Shown here: one piece after another, positions 33,080-41,439 of the stretch
Layout of the letters: each line of letters begins with the position of its first letter
Numbering within the stretch: the stretch's first letter is position 1
From: an uncultured Atopostipes sp.
GTDB lineage: Bacteria > Bacillota > Bacilli > Lactobacillales > Carnobacteriaceae_A
Length of the DNA stretch: 64,000 nt
NCBI GenBank assembly: GCA_910588235.1
Contig: CAJUOQ010000004.1
Coordinates: 1-64,000, forward strand
Direction: 5' to 3'
Made by a program: the position numbers and the translations under genes
Notes under the pieces: generated by a model
The model's database searches: none
What the model was told of the DNA's origin: nothing
What the model saw: only the letters and a program-made list of their open reading frames with translations

Positions 33080-34582
33080 TTATTTTGTTCGTTGTTCCAT
33101 AAACCAAGTCGCTGAATAAGTAGCTTGGTCGATCGTTAAGCTAGCATCATTGTTTTCATATTGGGTGGAGCCAATCAGTAATCCAAGGAAAAAGACATTC
33201 TCCAGCAGGTCATATCGTTGATTGATTAAACGGCATTGAGGCCAATCTACTAAAACAAAGTGCCCATTTTTATGAGGTAAAATAATTTCCTTATGGTAAA
33301 GATTTTTAATTAAAGGCGAAGAGTCCGCAATACTTAATAATTTTGTATTGAACCCTGTCGCATTCACTAACAGATCTGCTTGTTCTTCTTGGTCGGCAGT
33401 GATTAGAAAAGAGCCATCTTCTGCTACTTCGATATCCTTTAGACCGGTAACGGCTCTTACGCGGCCAGCATCGAGTAATTCAAACAACCACTTGTAAGTG
33501 GTATAAGGCACTCTGGACTTAAAGAAGAGAAGCTTAGCATGATAATGATCAAGATAGTATTGCTTGTCTTCGCCACTTAAAGCATTAAATAAATAAGGTA
33601 AAACAGCGACAAGACGACTAACATGTTCGTGAACAACCGCTAATTTTTGATCTTTTGTTTCAAAAGCTTCTCGTTTAGCAGCTAATGTACCTGCTTTATA
33701 TTTCTCATAAACGGCTTTTGCATCGACATGTTCTGCTTCCATGTCAGCTTTAAAAGTCTCTAACAGCACCTCAAGTGGTATAAAGCCATCTCGTTTTGCT
33801 TTTTCGGCTGCAATCCATTCCTTCGAGAAGGTAAAAGTAATATCTTCTTGTTCAAGCGGAATATTTACAAAATTAAATGGGGTTTTAATATCATAGAAAG
33901 TGAGCGGTTGTTTCAAAGAATGATTTAAAAAGAGATAACGCATTAAATCAATTCCGGTAGCTCCACTACCAATAATCCCAATATTTTCTTCAGGATCAAT
34001 ATTGGCTAACTTTTCATTCATCGGATAAGGATTATGAACGTAATTTTTGACGCCTTGTAAATGATAGTAATCATTATAAGGGGGATGTCCTGTCGTGAAA
34101 AAGACAGCATCATAAATAGTTTCTTTCCAGCCCTCTGTTGTTTTTAAACGGTAAACATAAGAAGTCTCTTGCTCAGGAGTCACTGATTTCTCTGTGTGCG
34201 CGTCTAATATTTCTAGATCTTCCACAAAGGTTTGGATATGTTGTACTTGCTGATGGTTAAAATATGGTTCAAAGCGTTCCATTAAATATTTCCCATAAGC
34301 AGGTCGAGAAACAAGACCTTCAAAATCTGTAGACGGTTCGTTCTGATCTTCTAACCAGTCATTAAAATCATCCGGATTATGTTCATTGACACTTAAAACA
34401 TCAGGCGTTACGTTCAAACGGATACTCTCATCCTCCGTTTCCACGTAAGGTAAGCCCACTCCAAGAGATTCTCTAGGCTCATAAACATCAATTTGATCCT
34501 TCGTATTAAAATTATCATGAGAAAGCAAGGATTTCACTACACTCGCACCAGAAATTCCTGCTCCAACAACTGCAATTTTCAT
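33080..34582 (-). CDS. FAD/NAD(P)-binding protein (NAD_binding_9 type)
   Basis: A 500-aa flavoprotein of the PF13454-like group. The N-terminal dinucleotide motif is IAVVGAGISGASVV (about 3-16), a second Rossmann motif is IGIIGSGATGIDLMRYL (about 180-196), and the LVNATGF motif (about 390) is typical of flavin monooxygenase-like and hydroxyacylglutathione-associated proteins. ATG 34582 has GGAGG six bases upstream; the in-frame start at 34627 does not. The substrate is unknown. The divergent 308-bp gap to the kinase gene carries promoters. Confidence 0.82.
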   Translation of the reverse strand: MKIAVVGAGISGASVVKSLLSHDNFNTKDQIDVYEPRESLGVGLPYVETEDESIRLNVTPDVLSVNEHNPDDFNDWLEDQNEPSTDFEGLVSRPAYGKYLMERFEPYFNHQQVQHIQTFVEDLEILDAHTEKSVTPEQETSYVYRLKTTEGWKETIYDAVFFTTGHPPYNDYYHLQGVKNYVHNPYPMNEKLANIDPEENIGIIGSGATGIDLMRYLFLNHSLKQPLTFYDIKTPFNFVNIPLEQEDITFTFSKEWIAAEKAKRDGFIPLEVLLETFKADMEAEHVDAKAVYEKYKAGTLAAKREAFETKDQKLAVVHEHVSRLVAVLPYLFNALSGEDKQYYLDHYHAKLLFFKSRVPYTTYKWLFELLDAGRVRAVTGLKDIEVAEDGSFLITADQEEQADLLVNATGFNTKLLSIADSSPLIKNLYHKEIILPHKNGHFVLVDWPQCRLINQRYDLLENVFFLGLLIGSTQYENNDASLTIDQATYSATWFMEQRTK

Positions 34583-34817
34583 CGCAATCCTCCTTAAAAC
34601 TTCTATCATTATAAAATATAAATCCATCTTCTATCATAGCATTATTTTTTATTAAATGGGCTATTTCATATAAAATAAGAGTAAAATCTGCCGTTTTTTT
34701 TTGAAAGGTTTAAAAAACTGAAAAAATAATTAGACGAGCCTCAAGACTTCATCGTTTTTATTGACTGCGATGCATGTACTTTAGAGTAGGCGCTAACAAT
34801 TATCAGTAAGCGGGTCC

Positions 34818-34846
34818 TTACAATCGTGTCCATAATGGGATAAAAT
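34818..34846 (+). promoter_or_regulatory. Promoter of the pyridoxal kinase gene
   Basis: TTACAA (34818-34823) and TAAAAT (34841-34846) with a 17-bp spacer, 45 bp before the start. Nothing else is recognisable in 34583-34890. Confidence 0.5.
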
Positions 34847-34890
34847 GAGAGAGAATCGAGCATCTTGAGGAACAAGAAGGGGTGTAGAAG

Positions 34891-35754
34891 TTGAAAACTG
34901 AAAAAATATTGATCGTTAACGATATAGCAGGTGCAGGAAAAGTGGCAGGAAATGTAATCTTTCCGTTATTGTCAGCGGCTGCTTTAGAACCGGCCATTTT
35001 ACCGACTTTGTTATTATCGACGCATGCGGATGCTCCTGGGAGGGTCACGACCCTTTCAACAAATGAGATTTATCAACAATTTTTGAAACGTTGGGAGGAG
35101 TTAGGTATTCAATTTAGTGCCTATGCGACCGGCTATTTTGCAGAGATTGAACAAATCACAACGTTTACTGACTATTATTTAACGAAGAAAAAAGAAGATC
35201 AGACCAAAAAATTGTTTGTAGATCCTATAATGGGCGATCACGGTGCGCTATATCCCGGCTTTAATCAAGAAGTTCCGAGCCGTCTGAGGGAATTAATCCA
35301 GCACGCGGAAATTGTATTGCCTAATCTAACGGAAGCTTGTTTATTAACAGGGCATCCTTATAGAGAAGAGATGGACTTAAATGAAATGACTGATTTAGCA
35401 CATAAAGTCAATGATCTAGGAGCAAAAAATACGATTTTAAGTGGTATAAAAAGTACCGATGTAAACGGGGAAGAACGTATTGGTTTTCTATATTGTGATG
35501 AAGAGGGGAATAGTGACTTGATTCTCCATGAATATTTTGCCGAAGATTTCTTTGGTACGGGTGATATTGTCTTTAGTCTCGTGCTAGCCTTTTATTTAAA
35601 AGGTCTTTCCTTGCATGAAACGATTGTAAAAACAGCGAGGTTAACTGAAAAAGCACTCCGAGATACAATCACATTAAAACGTGATTCGATTTATGGCGTA
35701 TTTTTTGAACCGATGATGTACGACTTTATGAAAGCCCTTAGAGCACTCGAATAA
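34891..35754 (+). CDS. pdxK: Pyridoxal/pyridoxamine kinase family protein
   Basis: Ribokinase-like enzyme phosphorylating B6 vitamers for PLP salvage. The 287-aa protein begins ILIVNDIAGAGKVAGNV, the PdxY/PdxK-type N-terminus. The ATP/Mg site FVDPIMGDHGALYPG lies near 110 and the anion-hole region with catalytic Asp is DFFGTGDIVFSLVLAFYLKG (about 227-246; GTGD motif). TTG 34891 follows AAGGGGTG. A small ORF and ytoQ follow. Confidence 0.85.
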   Translation: MKTEKILIVNDIAGAGKVAGNVIFPLLSAAALEPAILPTLLLSTHADAPGRVTTLSTNEIYQQFLKRWEELGIQFSAYATGYFAEIEQITTFTDYYLTKKKEDQTKKLFVDPIMGDHGALYPGFNQEVPSRLRELIQHAEIVLPNLTEACLLTGHPYREEMDLNEMTDLAHKVNDLGAKNTILSGIKSTDVNGEERIGFLYCDEEGNSDLILHEYFAEDFFGTGDIVFSLVLAFYLKGLSLHETIVKTARLTEKALRDTITLKRDSIYGVFFEPMMYDFMKALRALE

Positions 35755-35771
35755 GTGAATAGAAAGATAGG

Positions 35772-35855
35772 ATGAATGAAAGCTATGGGGCTTTTGTTGA
35801 ATTATTTAGGGAGTATATTACAATGGATGAGAAGAAACGATTGGAAATTCAATAA
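35772..35855 (+). CDS. Possible 27-aa small protein
   Basis: ATG 35772 reads MNESYGAFVELFREYITMDE and seven more residues to TAA 35853-35855; that stop overlaps the ribosome site of ytoQ. AGATAGG lies close upstream, which is a weak start. The peptide has amphipathic, protein-like composition rather than the usual AT-rich random translation. It could be translated with ytoQ as a coupled pair. No family is recognised. Confidence 0.35.
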   Translation: MNESYGAFVELFREYITMDEKKRLEIQ

Positions 35856-35867
35856 GGAGTTGAGGAA

Positions 35868-36308
35868 ATGAAATTTGTTGTTTATTTAGCTGGACAAATT
35901 CACGATGACTGGCGTGGACAGTTGATCCAACAAGCGGAAGATAAAGGTCTTGATTTAGAATTTGTTTATCCACAGACAGAACATGACTTGTCCGATGCGA
36001 TTGGTGAAAAAATCCTAGGAGAACAACCAGGCGATTATTATCGCGATGAAGCAGCTTCGGCTGTGAATAACTTTAGAACGAATGTCTTGATGGAGAAAGC
36101 AGATATTGTGATTGCTTTGTTTGGCGATCAATACCGTCAATGGAATACAGCGATGGATGCAACAACAGCAGTGAATAAAAATAAACCATTAATTATTATT
36201 CGCCCAGAAGAATTAATTCATGCGCTGAAAGAATTATCGAATAAAGCGAACGTCACGGTGGAAACTGTTGAACAGGCGATTCAAGTCCTAGAGTATATTG
36301 AACAATAA
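35868..36308 (+). CDS. ytoQ: YtoQ family protein
   Basis: A 146-aa protein of the YtoQ family, widespread in Firmicutes and of unknown function. Characteristic segments are VYLAGQIHDDWRGQLIQQAE, RTNVLMEKADIVIALFGDQYRQWNTAMDATTAVNKNKP and IRPEELIHALKELS. The fold is probably nucleoside-deoxyribosyltransferase or Toprim-like, judged from the (V/I)YLAGQI start and the D-I-V-I-A-L-F strand, but this is inference. AAGGAGTTGAGG precedes the ATG. A strong terminator follows. Confidence 0.88.
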   Translation: MKFVVYLAGQIHDDWRGQLIQQAEDKGLDLEFVYPQTEHDLSDAIGEKILGEQPGDYYRDEAASAVNNFRTNVLMEKADIVIALFGDQYRQWNTAMDATTAVNKNKPLIIIRPEELIHALKELSNKANVTVETVEQAIQVLEYIEQ

Positions 36309-36341
36309 GTCATCTTATTTTCAAAAATAAGTAGCGTAATT

Positions 36342-36383
36342 AAAGCCACTATCTATCCTATGAAATAGATAGTGGCTTTTTTA
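36342..36383 (+). terminator. Terminator of ytoQ
   Basis: Perfect 15-bp stem AAAGCCACTATCTAT with 8-nt loop and six T. Confidence 0.93.
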
Positions 36384-36505
36384 ATTTATTTTATAAATAT
36401 TTACTTAGAGAAGAGTTTAAAACAGTAGCCTTCCATATATTTTGCTGATTATTTAAACGTCACAATCACCACTTGAAACGTGAGTTACGCCTGTAAACTA
36501 AACTT

Positions 36506-36562
36506 TTGACAAAGGATGAAATAAGGTTTATAATATATCTATTCAACAAATCAATTGAATAG
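36506..36562 (+). promoter_or_regulatory. Consensus promoter and inverted-repeat operator of trxB
   Basis: TTGACA (36506-36511), a 17-bp spacer and TATAAT (36529-36534) are both perfect hexamers. At the start point lies CTATTCAA-caaatcaa-TTGAATAG (36539-36562), an exact inverted repeat with 8-bp arms. A perfect promoter with an operator at +1 implies repression control. The ArsR-type regulator encoded downstream is the obvious candidate. Confidence 0.75.
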
Positions 36563-36603
36563 TTTTAAATGAATGAAATGTAAAAAGAGAGGAGAGTTTT
36601 CTG

Positions 36604-37569
36604 TTGAAGGAAATATCTACAGAAAAAATTTATGATGTCATTATTGTCGGTGCTGGACCAGCTGGAATGACTGCCGCTGTTTATGCTTCTCGTGCCAACT
36701 TGTCCACATTGATGATTGAACGAGGTCTGCCAGGTGGTCAAATGGTCGATACTCAGGATATTGAGAATTACCCGAGCTATGATCATATTTTGGGCTCCGA
36801 TTTATCTTCTAAGATGTTTGAGCACTCTAAGAAATTTGGTGCCGAATACACATATGGAGATATTCAAGAAGTCGTTGATAACGGAGAGACGAAAACAGTC
36901 ATTACCAGTTTAGATCGTTTCGAAGCTTACTCGATCATTATTGCGACGGGCGCTGAACCGAAGAAATTAAATATTCCAGGCGAAGAAGAATTAGCTGGAC
37001 GTGGCGTTTCATATTGTGCCGTTTGTGATGGGGCATTTTTCAAAGATAAAGAACTTGTCGTTGTTGGGGGTGGGGACTCTGCTGTTGAGGAAGGCGTTTA
37101 TTTAACAAAATTTGCTTCAAAAGTCACCGTTGTTCACCGCCGCGATGAATTACGCGCTCAAAGAATCTTACAAGAGCGTGCTTTTGATAATGATAAAGTT
37201 GAATTTGTCTGGAACCGAACCCCTCAAGCAATCAATGGTGAAGAAGGTAAAGTAAGTAGTTTGATTTTAGAATCCACCATTGATGGCTCTACGGAAGAAT
37301 TAGAAACGGATGGCGTTTTTGTGTACATTGGTATGCTACCAAAATCAGATCCTTTTGCTTCGCTTCCTATTACAAATGAAGAAGGGTATATTGAAACAGA
37401 TGAATTGATGGCGACAAATGTACCCGGTATTTTTGCAGCGGGTGACATTCGAGTTAAACAATTAAGACAAATTGTCACAGCAACTTCAGATGGAAGTATT
37501 GCCGCGGAAGCAGCGATCGACTATGTTGAAAGTATTAAAGCAGAAAATAAAAGCGTAAAAGTGAATTAA
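36604..37569 (+). CDS. trxB: Thioredoxin reductase
   Basis: NADPH-dependent flavoenzyme reducing thioredoxin or a glutaredoxin-like partner. The 321-aa protein has FAD motif VIIVGAGPAGMTAAVYASR (12-30), redox cysteines C138 and C141 in SYCAVCDGAFF, NADPH motif VVVGGGDSAVEEG (about 152-164) and the C-terminal GIFAAGDIRVKQLRQIVTATSDG. TTG 36604 follows GAGAGGAGAG. It is first in a cluster with a glutaredoxin-like gene 12 bp downstream, which may be its direct substrate. Confidence 0.94.
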   Translation: MKEISTEKIYDVIIVGAGPAGMTAAVYASRANLSTLMIERGLPGGQMVDTQDIENYPSYDHILGSDLSSKMFEHSKKFGAEYTYGDIQEVVDNGETKTVITSLDRFEAYSIIIATGAEPKKLNIPGEEELAGRGVSYCAVCDGAFFKDKELVVVGGGDSAVEEGVYLTKFASKVTVVHRRDELRAQRILQERAFDNDKVEFVWNRTPQAINGEEGKVSSLILESTIDGSTEELETDGVFVYIGMLPKSDPFASLPITNEEGYIETDELMATNVPGIFAAGDIRVKQLRQIVTATSDGSIAAEAAIDYVESIKAENKSVKVN

Positions 37570-37581
37570 GGAGTAGATAAA

Positions 37582-37815
37582 ATGAATGAAATTACTGTAT
37601 ATGTTACAAGCACATGCCCGTATTGCGAAATGATGAAAAATTATTTAACAGAAAATAACCTTCCATTTAAGGAAGTTAATGTAGAAAAAGACCCGATCAT
37701 GGCGACTCGTTTAGTAAATACCACAGGCGAAATGGGTGTCCCCCAAACAGAAATTAATGGCGAGTGGGTCCTTGGCTTTGATCCAGAAACGGTCAATTCT
37801 TTACTTGTTAAATAA
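37582..37815 (+). CDS. Glutaredoxin-like protein (NrdH/YruB type)
   Basis: A 77-aa thioredoxin-fold protein with the active site CPYC (C12, C15) and the cis-proline loop GVPQTEINGEWVLGFDPE (about 52-69). The single-domain length and the GFD segment match NrdH/YruB-like glutaredoxins that accept electrons from thioredoxin reductase rather than glutathione. It is translated from its own TAAGGAG 12 bp after trxB, so the pair forms a compact reductase-redoxin unit. The target could be ribonucleotide reductase or another disulfide. Confidence 0.9.
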   Translation: MNEITVYVTSTCPYCEMMKNYLTENNLPFKEVNVEKDPIMATRLVNTTGEMGVPQTEINGEWVLGFDPETVNSLLVK

Positions 37816-37877
37816 AGAAAACTTTTTTAATGGAAGCATTTATGCTTTACAATAGAAGATAAGAGAAACGGATACTA

Positions 37878-37906
37878 TTCTAAGTGTTTTAAAAAAGCAC
37901 TTAGAA
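37878..37906 (+). promoter_or_regulatory. Inverted repeat overlapping the ribosome site of the ArsR-rhodanese gene
   Basis: TTCTAAGTG (37878-37886) and CACTTAGAA (37898-37906) are perfect 9-bp arms, extended by an A/T run. The right arm touches the AAGGGGGGAT ribosome site. There is no T-run, so it is an operator or an mRNA hairpin rather than a clear terminator. Its sequence differs from the trxB operator. Confidence 0.5.
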
Positions 37907-37918
37907 GGGGGGATAAAG

Positions 37919-38578
37919 ATGGTGAATGAAAGAGATTTAAAAGATTCATTATATCAAGAATTTGCAAAAATAGGGAAGTGTCTGTCGAGTCCTAAAAGGC
38001 TAGAGCTTTTAGATTTATTAGCTCAAGGGCCAAAATCCGTTGAAGAGTTGGCCAACGAAACGACGATGTCCGTAGCTAACGTCTCGCAACATTTACGTAC
38101 TTTGTACAACGGGCGAATGGTAACTTCCCATAAAGATAAAAATTATGTAATCTATGAGCTAAAGGATGAAGAAATTGCCAGTTTTTTAGAAACACTTCAT
38201 GCTTTATCTGAAAAACAATCAATGGAAGTTCAACAAATTAAACAAGAATTTTTAAGTTCGAATTTGGGTCTTGAAGAAATTTCTCTGGAAGAGTTAAATG
38301 AGCGCATGGAAAAAGGTGAAATTTTGCTTTTAGATGTGCGACCAGAAGCAGAATACGAAACAAGCCATATTCCGGGCGCTGTTTCGGCCCCTGTGGAAAC
38401 TCTGGATGAAAAGATCACTTCTTTACCGACCAATAAAGAGGTTGTTGTGTACTGTCGCGGTTCTTATTGCTTAATGTCCGCTGAAGCAGTGGATTTACTA
38501 GAAGAGCAAGGAATCGAAGCCTATCGTTTACAAGAGAGTGTTCAAGACTGGCAGGCCTTTCAAGAACAAATGAGTTAA
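37919..38578 (+). CDS. ArsR-family regulator fused to rhodanese domain
   Basis: A 219-aa fusion. Residues 1-95 are an ArsR/SmtB winged helix (SPKRLELLDLLAQGPKSVEELANETTMSVANVSQHLRTL, recognition helix about 50-62). Residues 118-217 are a rhodanese domain with active-site loop C179-R-G-S-Y-C184. Cys21 is the only cysteine in the DNA-binding part, so sensing probably runs through the rhodanese cysteines. ArsR-rhodanese fusions are linked to sulfur, persulfide or arsenic responses. GTG 37922 is a possible later start. It precedes another rhodanese gene. Confidence 0.9.
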   Translation: MVNERDLKDSLYQEFAKIGKCLSSPKRLELLDLLAQGPKSVEELANETTMSVANVSQHLRTLYNGRMVTSHKDKNYVIYELKDEEIASFLETLHALSEKQSMEVQQIKQEFLSSNLGLEEISLEELNERMEKGEILLLDVRPEAEYETSHIPGAVSAPVETLDEKITSLPTNKEVVVYCRGSYCLMSAEAVDLLEEQGIEAYRLQESVQDWQAFQEQMS

Positions 38579-38645
38579 GCGTATCGAGTCATTAAAACAT
38601 GGGTGCTGATTTAAAAAGTTGAATGGAAATAGTAAGGGGATGTCA

Positions 38646-38939
38646 ATGGTGAAAGAAATCAAGAGAAACGAAGTCGAACAGAAAATAGCGAATGGTGAAG
38701 ATTTGACGGTTATTGATGTGCGAGAAGCGGATGAACTTGCGGAAAAGAAAATGCCTGGGGTAAAACATATCCCGATCGGAGAAATTCCCAATCGCTTATC
38801 GGAATTCAAAAAAGAAGAACCTTACTATATCATATGTGAGAGAGGGAACCGGAGTGGTGAAGTCACGGAATACCTAGAAGAAAGAGGCTATGACGCCACT
38901 AATATTACGGATGGTATGGTAGGCTGGGAAGACGAGTAA
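38646..38939 (+). CDS. Single-domain rhodanese
   Basis: A 97-aa sulfurtransferase-type protein: TVIDVREADELAEKKMPGVKHIPIGEIPNR is the rhodanese N-terminal signature and Cys64 in IICERGNRSGEV is the persulfide-forming residue. ATG 38646 with AAGGGG six bases upstream is favoured over in-frame starts at 38619 and 38640. Together with the rhodanese-fused regulator and the trxB/glutaredoxin pair it suggests persulfide handling. The next gene, a glycosyltransferase, has its own ribosome site after a gap of about 100 bp. Confidence 0.9.
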   Translation: MVKEIKRNEVEQKIANGEDLTVIDVREADELAEKKMPGVKHIPIGEIPNRLSEFKKEEPYYIICERGNRSGEVTEYLEERGYDATNITDGMVGWEDE

Positions 38940-39043
38940 TCTTTGGGAAAATTTCCGCTGCTCTTAATCTAAAAAATGTACTTTCTGCGCTGCAGTCGTT
39001 ATAATAAAAGCAGTGCAATGAAGTTATAGATGGGGGTGCGGAA

Positions 39044-39895
39044 ATGAATTTGGTATTTTCTTTTGATGAAGGCTATATTTCGACCTTTAAGGTCTTCCTG
39101 TATTCGATTTATGAGAATAATCAAAATGAACCGATCAATCTTTTTTTACTGCATTATGATATGGAAGAAGAGGCACTTGTTGATCTAGAAAAGACAATTA
39201 AGGGATATAATTTTAAATTTTATCCGATTAATTGCCGGAAATTTCTGGAACGGTCAGAAGATATCACGATTAATCGTTATTATACGATTGAAATGTATTT
39301 ATGGCTATATGCCCCTTATGTTTTACCTGAAGAAGTGGATCGCGCACTTTATTTAGACCCAGATATTATTAATCTAAATAATATGCGCAGATTTTATGAT
39401 TTAGATTTTGATGAGCATTTATTTATTGCGATGGATTACGAAATTAAAAATAAAATCGTTCAACCTTTTAACAATTTACGATTGGGTACTTTTTCAGCGG
39501 AGCATTATTTTAATGCTGGAGTCGTGTTGATGAATATTGAAAAACTGCGGCATGAACGAGCGCCTGAGGAAATATCAGAAGCAGTTATTAAAAATAAAGC
39601 TGTTTTAATCTTGCCCGATCAAGATATTTTTAATTATTTGTATACAGGAAAAATTAAAAATGCGGATTGGGAACTTTATAATTTAGATCCTCGATTGTAC
39701 CAGTTCTTTCAGTTAGTAAAACCTGATATTTATAATAAAAGATGGGTAGAAGATGAAGTCATCTTTATCCATTATGGTGGCAAACATAAACCCTGGCAAG
39801 AACGAGAAAAGTATAAAATGGATTTAGGCGATTACTATTTCCAATATGAAGAACAATTAAACCAAATCACATTAGAAAGTAGCGTGGAAAATTAA
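39044..39895 (+). CDS. Glycosyltransferase family 8 protein
   Basis: A 283-aa retaining glycosyltransferase of the GT8 family. The nucleotide-sugar metal motif DxD is DPD in ALYLDPDIINLNN (about 103-115). HYFNAGVVLMNIEKLR (about 149-164), LPDQDIFNYLYTGKI and HYGGKHKPW (about 244-252) are the remaining GT8 landmarks. It is probably involved in cell-envelope polysaccharide or lipoteichoic-acid modification, but donor and acceptor are unknown. Its stop overlaps the ATG of the next gene by 1 bp, an unusual coupling of a glycosyltransferase with a disulfide reductase. Confidence 0.9.
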   Translation: MNLVFSFDEGYISTFKVFLYSIYENNQNEPINLFLLHYDMEEEALVDLEKTIKGYNFKFYPINCRKFLERSEDITINRYYTIEMYLWLYAPYVLPEEVDRALYLDPDIINLNNMRRFYDLDFDEHLFIAMDYEIKNKIVQPFNNLRLGTFSAEHYFNAGVVLMNIEKLRHERAPEEISEAVIKNKAVLILPDQDIFNYLYTGKIKNADWELYNLDPRLYQFFQLVKPDIYNKRWVEDEVIFIHYGGKHKPWQEREKYKMDLGDYYFQYEEQLNQITLESSVEN

Positions 39896-41253
39896 TGACG
39901 AAACATTATGATTATTTAGTAATTGGTGGAGGAAGTGGAGGCATTGCTTCTGCAAACCGTGCAGGTGAGCATGGCGCAAAAGTTGGAATTATTGAAGCAA
40001 AAGATGTCGGCGGAACATGTGTCAACGTAGGTTGTGTTCCAAAAAAAGTAATGTGGTACGTTTCAAACCTCATTCGAGATATTGATCATTACGCAGAAGG
40101 ATATGGTTTAGAATTTTCCGAAGAGCCGACTTTGAATTTTAAAACATTGAAAAAAAATCGTGATGAATACATTGAATTTTTACATGGTGCTTACCAAAGT
40201 GGTTTCGACAATAATGGGGTTGAACTGATTCGCGGTTATGCAAAATTTGTCGATAACCATACAGTAGATGTTGACGGTGAAAAATACACAGCAGACCATA
40301 TCTTAATCGCAACAGGCGGTCGTCCAAAACGTTTAGACATCCCTGGTGCAGAGTATGGAATTGATTCAGATTCCTTCTTTGATTTAGAAGAATTACCTGA
40401 AAGTGCTGCTGTCATTGGTGGTGGCTATATCGGGGTTGAGTTAAGTGGTTTACTACGCACATTGGGCGTGGACACGCATCTCTTTGAATTCCTTCCTTCT
40501 GTTTTAGATACTTTTGACACAGTGATTAAAGAAGGTTATATGGAATTAGCTGAGCGTGAAAACTTTGCGGATAACATTCATACAAATGCTTCTGTGAATA
40601 AAGTAGAGAAAAACGGCGAGAAATATATCTTGCACTTTGAAGATGGTTCAACGCATGAAACAGACTTAGTTTTATGGGCGACTGGACGTGCACCGAATGT
40701 TGAAAATATCAACCTCGATAAAGTCGGCGTTGAATTAACAGATCATGGTCACGTTAAAGTCGATAAATTCCAAAACACGACAGCGGATAATATTTATGCG
40801 GTGGGCGATGTGCTAGGGATCTTAAACTTAACACCTGTCGCTATCGCTGCAGGGCGTCGTTTATCTGAAAGATTGTTTAATAATAAGGATGGTTTATTCT
40901 TAGATTATACAAATATTCCGTCTGTAGTATTTACGGAACCACCAATTGGGACAGTCGGTTTAACGGAAGAAAAAGCAATTGAAGCTTATGGAGAAGAAAA
41001 TATTAAAACATACACTGCTTCATTTACTTCGATGCACAGCTCGCTTTCCGACAACCGTGAACGCGCAAACTTTAAACTTGTTTGTGAAGGTGAAGATGAA
41101 CGGATTGTCGGTCTACACGGAATTGGTGCAGGAATGGACGAAATACTTCAAGGCTTTGGTGTTGCAGTTAAAATGGGAGCAACAAAAGCGGACTTTGATG
41201 ATACAGTTGCTATCCACCCAACAGCTGCTGAAGAACTTGTTACGATGCGTTAA
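39895..41253 (+). CDS. gor: Glutathione-disulfide reductase-like flavoprotein
   Basis: A 452-aa pyridine nucleotide-disulfide oxidoreductase. FAD motif YLVIGGGSGGIASANRA (7-23), redox cysteines C42 and C47 in GGTCVNVGCVPKK, NAD(P) motif AAVIGGGYIGVELSGLLR (about 167-184) and C-terminal catalytic HPTAAEE are intact. The GTCVNVGCVPKK and HSSLSDNRE segments fit glutathione reductase better than dihydrolipoamide dehydrogenase or mercuric reductase. It may instead serve another low-molecular-weight thiol. It closes the redox island and has its own terminator. Confidence 0.88.
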   Translation: MTKHYDYLVIGGGSGGIASANRAGEHGAKVGIIEAKDVGGTCVNVGCVPKKVMWYVSNLIRDIDHYAEGYGLEFSEEPTLNFKTLKKNRDEYIEFLHGAYQSGFDNNGVELIRGYAKFVDNHTVDVDGEKYTADHILIATGGRPKRLDIPGAEYGIDSDSFFDLEELPESAAVIGGGYIGVELSGLLRTLGVDTHLFEFLPSVLDTFDTVIKEGYMELAERENFADNIHTNASVNKVEKNGEKYILHFEDGSTHETDLVLWATGRAPNVENINLDKVGVELTDHGHVKVDKFQNTTADNIYAVGDVLGILNLTPVAIAAGRRLSERLFNNKDGLFLDYTNIPSVVFTEPPIGTVGLTEEKAIEAYGEENIKTYTASFTSMHSSLSDNRERANFKLVCEGEDERIVGLHGIGAGMDEILQGFGVAVKMGATKADFDDTVAIHPTAAEELVTMR

Positions 41254-41272
41254 TTTTTAGTGGTTCACAGCT

Positions 41273-41311
41273 CTCTACAAGATAACTCCCAATCTTGTAG
41301 AGGGTTTTTTT
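41273..41311 (+). terminator. Terminator of the gor transcript
   Basis: Perfect 11-bp stem CTCTACAAGAT, 8-nt loop and seven T. Confidence 0.93.
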
Positions 41312-41439
41312 GTTTTTAAAGAGAGATAAACACAAAAATTATTGTTGTTTTTCAATTTATCAATGGGTCTTTCATTTCATACAACATATTCTTATGGTAG
41401 TATTGATTCAAGATTAGATTAGAGTAGGAGACAATAAGA

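Noticed and set aside
40979..41260. 93-codon ORF overlapping the 3' end of the glutathione-reductase-like gene
   Set aside because: It is a shadow frame inside a gene with intact catalytic motifs.
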